Assembly: GCA_030152225.1 (NCBI GenBank)
Contig: JASLHL010000157.1
Location: 1 to 7,172, forward strand
Reading direction: 5' to 3'
Length of the DNA stretch: 7,172 nucleotides
From: Flavobacterium sp.
Lineage (GTDB): Bacteria > Bacteroidota > Bacteroidia > Flavobacteriales > Flavobacteriaceae
This document shows positions 5,061 through 7,172 of the stretch, piece after piece (position 1 is the first letter of the stretch; every line of letters begins with the position of its first letter). The notes beneath the pieces are model-generated. The model was given only the letters and a program-made list of their open reading frames with translations. It ran no database searches and had not been told where the DNA came from. The translations under genes were made by a program, and so were the position numbers.

Positions 5061-6410
5061 TTAATAACCTTGGTATTCTACTTCGTTTTCGTCGAAAACG
5101 ATACCGTTTTCTTCTAGTTCTTTTAGAATAGGAGCATATACTTCTTCCTCAATTGGCATTTGAACCCCTGGCGTGCTAATAATTCCTTTTAGAATTTTCA
5201 AAGCGGCAATAGCGAGTGGTAATCCAACGGTTTTTGCCATAGCAGTGTAGGTTTGATCATCGCCAATACAAATCATGGTAGAGTCAATTTGTTTTTTCTC
5301 TCCATTTAATTCGTAGCCAATTTTGTGGTACATAACGATCATGTCCTTGTCATCGGGAGCTAAAGTCCAGCTATCAGCCAATATTCGCTCTAGAATCTGA
5401 GCAGGCGTAGCATTTTTCAGGCCGATAATTTTATTGGGGTTGAAAAGATCTAATTCTAATAATTTTTCCCAAGCAATATCATCTTGATCGATGTTTAATG
5501 CTAAGCGCAATTTTGTTTCCACTGTATCTGATGGGTGATAGGGAAGGTATAAATTGATAAATTCGCGGTAAGACATAGTCTCAGAATGGTCTATTACATA
5601 CGTATCATCTGTAATGCCCAGTTCGGCGAATAAGTTCCAAGCTCTAGAATATCCAACACGGCGAATCGTTCCTCTAAAGATCGTTTTCGCGTCATCTAAA
5701 CCGTAAACACTTTGGTATTTTAAAGAATCGCGGTTGGCATAAGCCTCAAATTTTCCATATCCTTTTACGTCTAAGAATTCAGTTCTTCTAAAAACTTTGT
5801 TATAAGGGATGTATTTGTATTGTCCTTCTTGGATAAATTTCGCTGCTCCACCTTGTCCAGCTAATACCACATTACGTGGATTCCAAGTGAATTTATAGTT
5901 CCAAAGATTGGTATCTGATTCAGGAGCCATTAACCCACCACAAAAAGATTCAAAAGAAATTACTTTTCCTCCCTTTTCTTTTACTTCGTGGATAATTTTC
6001 ATGGCACTCATGTGATCAATCCCTGGATCTAAGCCTACCTCATTCATGAAAACTAAATTGTTTGCTTTCACTTCTTCATCTAAAGCTGCCATAGCAGGAC
6101 TGATATAAGATGCTGTGGCTAAGTGTTTTTTGAATTGTACACAATCTTTTGCCAATTCAATATGGAGAGCTGCTGGTAGCATTGAAATGACAATGTCTGA
6201 TTGCTGAACCAAGGCTTGTCTTTGTTCTGTATTAAATAAATCAAACTCCTTTGCCGTAGCATTCGGATGTCCCATTGCTTTTTTCTCTGCTAGTGCTAAA
6301 GACAAGTCGCAGATGGTTAAATGAAGGTTTTCTGTCGTAGATTTTTCAAGTAAATACTTAATAAGTGAAGAGGCAGAACGGCCAGCGCCTACGATTAATA
6401 TTTCTTTCAT
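5061..6410 (-). CDS. Saccharopine dehydrogenase family protein (LYS9-like)
   Basis: This 449-residue protein is about the size of yeast Lys9 (saccharopine reductase), which interconverts saccharopine with aminoadipate semialdehyde plus glutamate using NADP(H). The N-terminal Rossmann segment is MKEILIVGAGRSASSLIKYL, with the GxGxxxxxL dinucleotide-binding loop at residues 8-16 and an acidic Asp35 ending the second strand. The family core MNEVGLDPGIDHMSA (122-136), FCGGLMAPESDTNLWNYKFTWNPR (156-179, broadly as in Lys9) and the YANRDS / FRGTIRRVGY segments (224-229, 245-254) are well preserved. Together these indicate a full-length enzyme. The frame extends 18 codons further upstream (to 6464), but that extension overlaps the candidate promoter and precedes the Rossmann strand, so CAT at 6408-6410 is the preferred start. 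In this phylum a role in lysine catabolism is plausible; no LYS1-like partner is visible, and substrate specificity could differ (the superfamily includes carboxynorspermidine synthases). Confidence 0.88.
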   Translation of the reverse strand: MKEILIVGAGRSASSLIKYLLEKSTTENLHLTICDLSLALAEKKAMGHPNATAKEFDLFNTEQRQALVQQSDIVISMLPAALHIELAKDCVQFKKHLATASYISPAMAALDEEVKANNLVFMNEVGLDPGIDHMSAMKIIHEVKEKGGKVISFESFCGGLMAPESDTNLWNYKFTWNPRNVVLAGQGGAAKFIQEGQYKYIPYNKVFRRTEFLDVKGYGKFEAYANRDSLKYQSVYGLDDAKTIFRGTIRRVGYSRAWNLFAELGITDDTYVIDHSETMSYREFINLYLPYHPSDTVETKLRLALNIDQDDIAWEKLLELDLFNPNKIIGLKNATPAQILERILADSWTLAPDDKDMIVMYHKIGYELNGEKKQIDSTMICIGDDQTYTAMAKTVGLPLAIAALKILKGIISTPGVQMPIEEEVYAPILKELEENGIVFDENEVEYQGY

Positions 6411-6439
6411 TATTTTGTTTTTGGTTGTTTTACGAGTTA

Positions 6440-6447
6440 CGAAAGTA
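6440..6447 (-). promoter_or_regulatory. Candidate -7 box for the saccharopine dehydrogenase gene
   Basis: On the minus strand the sequence reads TACTTTCG, one mismatch from TAnnTTTG. It lies 29 nt before the preferred ATG. A TTTG occurs 14 nt further upstream, somewhat closer than the usual -33 spacing. If real, transcription would start downstream of the longer frame's first codon, supporting the 449-residue start. Confidence 0.4.
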
Positions 6448-6624
6448 ATGAAATATATAATCAAAGAGATAAATTATTTGCTAAAAAAAGTTTCGATACT
6501 TTGGGGGGATGCACTTGAATAAATTACAATTTACGATACAGAGGAATCGATAGTAAGGCGTTTAGAAGCAAGGGGTGTACATTTATTTTTCTAAAATCTT
6601 CTGCGTTATGTAGTGGATAATTTG

Positions 6625-6632
6625 TATCTTCG
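6625..6632 (+). promoter_or_regulatory. Candidate -7 box for the DUF423 gene
   Basis: TATCTTCG differs from TAnnTTTG at one position. It ends 12 nt before the ATG at 6645, giving a very short leader, which is common in Flavobacteria. No clear TTG at -33 is seen. Confidence 0.4.
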
Positions 6633-6644
6633 AGGGAAAAATAA

Positions 6645-7043
6645 ATGGGACGAAAAATTATTATAACTGCAACATTATTAGGTGCTTTAGGTATTATTCT
6701 AGGTGCTTTTGGAGCACATGGATTGAAAAAGATTGTCAGCGAATCCGCGGTTGCTTCTTATGAAGTAGGCGTGCGTTATCAAATGTATCACGTCTTTTTC
6801 CTCTTGTTTGTTGGGCTTTCTACGTTCTTTTCTGATGTGGTGAAAAAGAGAATCTTTACGTTAACTTTGATTGGTGTATTGTTGTTTTCAGGATCAATTT
6901 ACCTGTTAACCTTCAATGGTTTATCGGGATTTAACGTCAAGTTTTTAGGGCCAGTAACTCCTATTGGGGGTGTTTTTATGATTGCTGCGTGGATTTACGC
7001 TGCAATTCAGACCATTAAAACAGGAAAAAGTACGAAAAACTAG
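6645..7043 (+). CDS. DUF423 family inner-membrane protein (YgdD-like)
   Basis: This 132-residue, strongly hydrophobic protein matches the small DUF423 family, typically 120-130 residues with four membrane helices. The visible helices are roughly 5-23, 48-64, 70-89 and 103-122. Family hallmarks present are GAFGAHGLK (20-28) just after helix 1, the VGVRYQMYH segment (41-49) leading into helix 2, and LGPVTPIGGVFMIAAW (101-116) at helix 4. It is predicted to sit in the cytoplasmic membrane; the biochemical role of the family is not established. It is transcribed toward pckA with a 67-nt gap, no obvious terminator between them, and a separate promoter-like box before pckA, so linkage in one transcript is possible but not shown. 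The start has an A-rich leader (GAGGGAAAAATAA) and the next codons are immediately family-like. Confidence 0.92.
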   Translation: MGRKIIITATLLGALGIILGAFGAHGLKKIVSESAVASYEVGVRYQMYHVFFLLFVGLSTFFSDVVKKRIFTLTLIGVLLFSGSIYLLTFNGLSGFNVKFLGPVTPIGGVFMIAAWIYAAIQTIKTGKSTKN

Positions 7044-7073
7044 TTTTGTGTATCGTTATATTAAATTTATTTC

Positions 7074-7081
7074 TAAGTTTG
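7074..7081 (+). promoter_or_regulatory. Candidate -7 box for pckA
   Basis: TAAGTTTG fits TAnnTTTG exactly, 29 nt before the ATG at 7111. TTTTG at 7044-7048 could be a -33 element, but the 25-nt gap is a little longer than usual. It gives pckA its own plausible promoter after the DUF423 gene. Confidence 0.45.
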
Positions 7082-7110
7082 CATATTAATTAAAAAGACA
7101 ACATAACATA

Positions 7111-7172
7111 ATGAAAATGGCTAATACGCAATCAATTTCACTTGAAAAATATGGTATTAAAGATGTTGTAGA
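7111..7172 (+). CDS. pckA: ATP-type phosphoenolpyruvate carboxykinase, N-terminal fragment
   Basis: Only the first 20 codons are inside the window: MKMANTQSISLEKYGIKDVV. The block SISLEKYGIKDV closely resembles the start of Bacteroidota ATP-dependent PEP carboxykinases, which begin with a short polar lead followed by L-x-KYGI. The enzyme converts oxaloacetate and ATP to phosphoenolpyruvate, CO2 and ADP in the cytoplasm and is central to gluconeogenesis. No catalytic motif is within view, so the call rests on this N-terminal match alone. A second in-frame ATG at 7117 (MANTQS) is an equally reasonable start. The gene runs off the right edge of the window. Confidence 0.72.
   Translation, partial: MKMANTQSISLEKYGIKDVV

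Noticed and set aside
6465..6644. Possible small gene or RNA between the divergent genes
   Set aside because: No open frame with a credible start and no stable hairpin was seen; it looks like a plain divergent promoter region.
1..7172. CRISPR arrays, tRNA/rRNA genes, insertion sequences, toxin-antitoxin or phage genes
   Set aside because: No regularly spaced repeats, no tRNA-like cloverleaf, no transposase or integrase motifs, and no recognisable defence-system genes were found.

Overview
The window looks like a chromosomal segment from a member of the Bacteroidota, most likely Flavobacteriaceae. The DNA is AT-rich. Starts are preceded by A-rich leaders rather than strong Shine-Dalgarno sites, and several upstream regions carry matches to the Bacteroidota -7 box TAnnTTTG. 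The lipoproteins have the acidic residues after the acylated cysteine that mark surface lipoproteins in this phylum, and the last gene starts like a Bacteroidota pckA. The genus cannot be fixed from the sequence alone.

Layout from left to right: a strong intrinsic terminator of an upstream gene outside the window (49-92); a small OsmC/Ohr-family protein that lacks the first of the two family cysteines (125-577); a long imperfect inverted repeat (596-663); and a fused two-ATPase ABC protein of the di/oligopeptide importer type (701-2383). Next comes a tandem array of three paralogous, family-unassigned lipoprotein genes (2528-3013, 3153-3986, 4165-5010), the last two ending in near-identical terminator hairpins. 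A convergent LYS9-like saccharopine dehydrogenase follows (5061-6410, minus strand), then a DUF423 membrane protein (6645-7043) and the first 20 codons of pckA (from 7111).

Most genes are unrelated housekeeping or accessory genes with their own leaders and do not form one operon. The part worth attention is the lipoprotein array. Copies two and three each hold two tandem domains that open with the same YPxI-K-LL-W motif. Copy one is a truncated derivative. A TAA replaces a Tyr codon at the start of domain 2, about seven further codons of domain-2 homology remain, and the sequence then switches at an A5G run into DNA matching the region upstream of copy three. This reads as a roughly 0.44 kb deletion that removed domain 2 and the terminator of copy one. 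The array therefore shows internal domain duplication, gene duplication that included leader and terminator, and recent decay of one copy.
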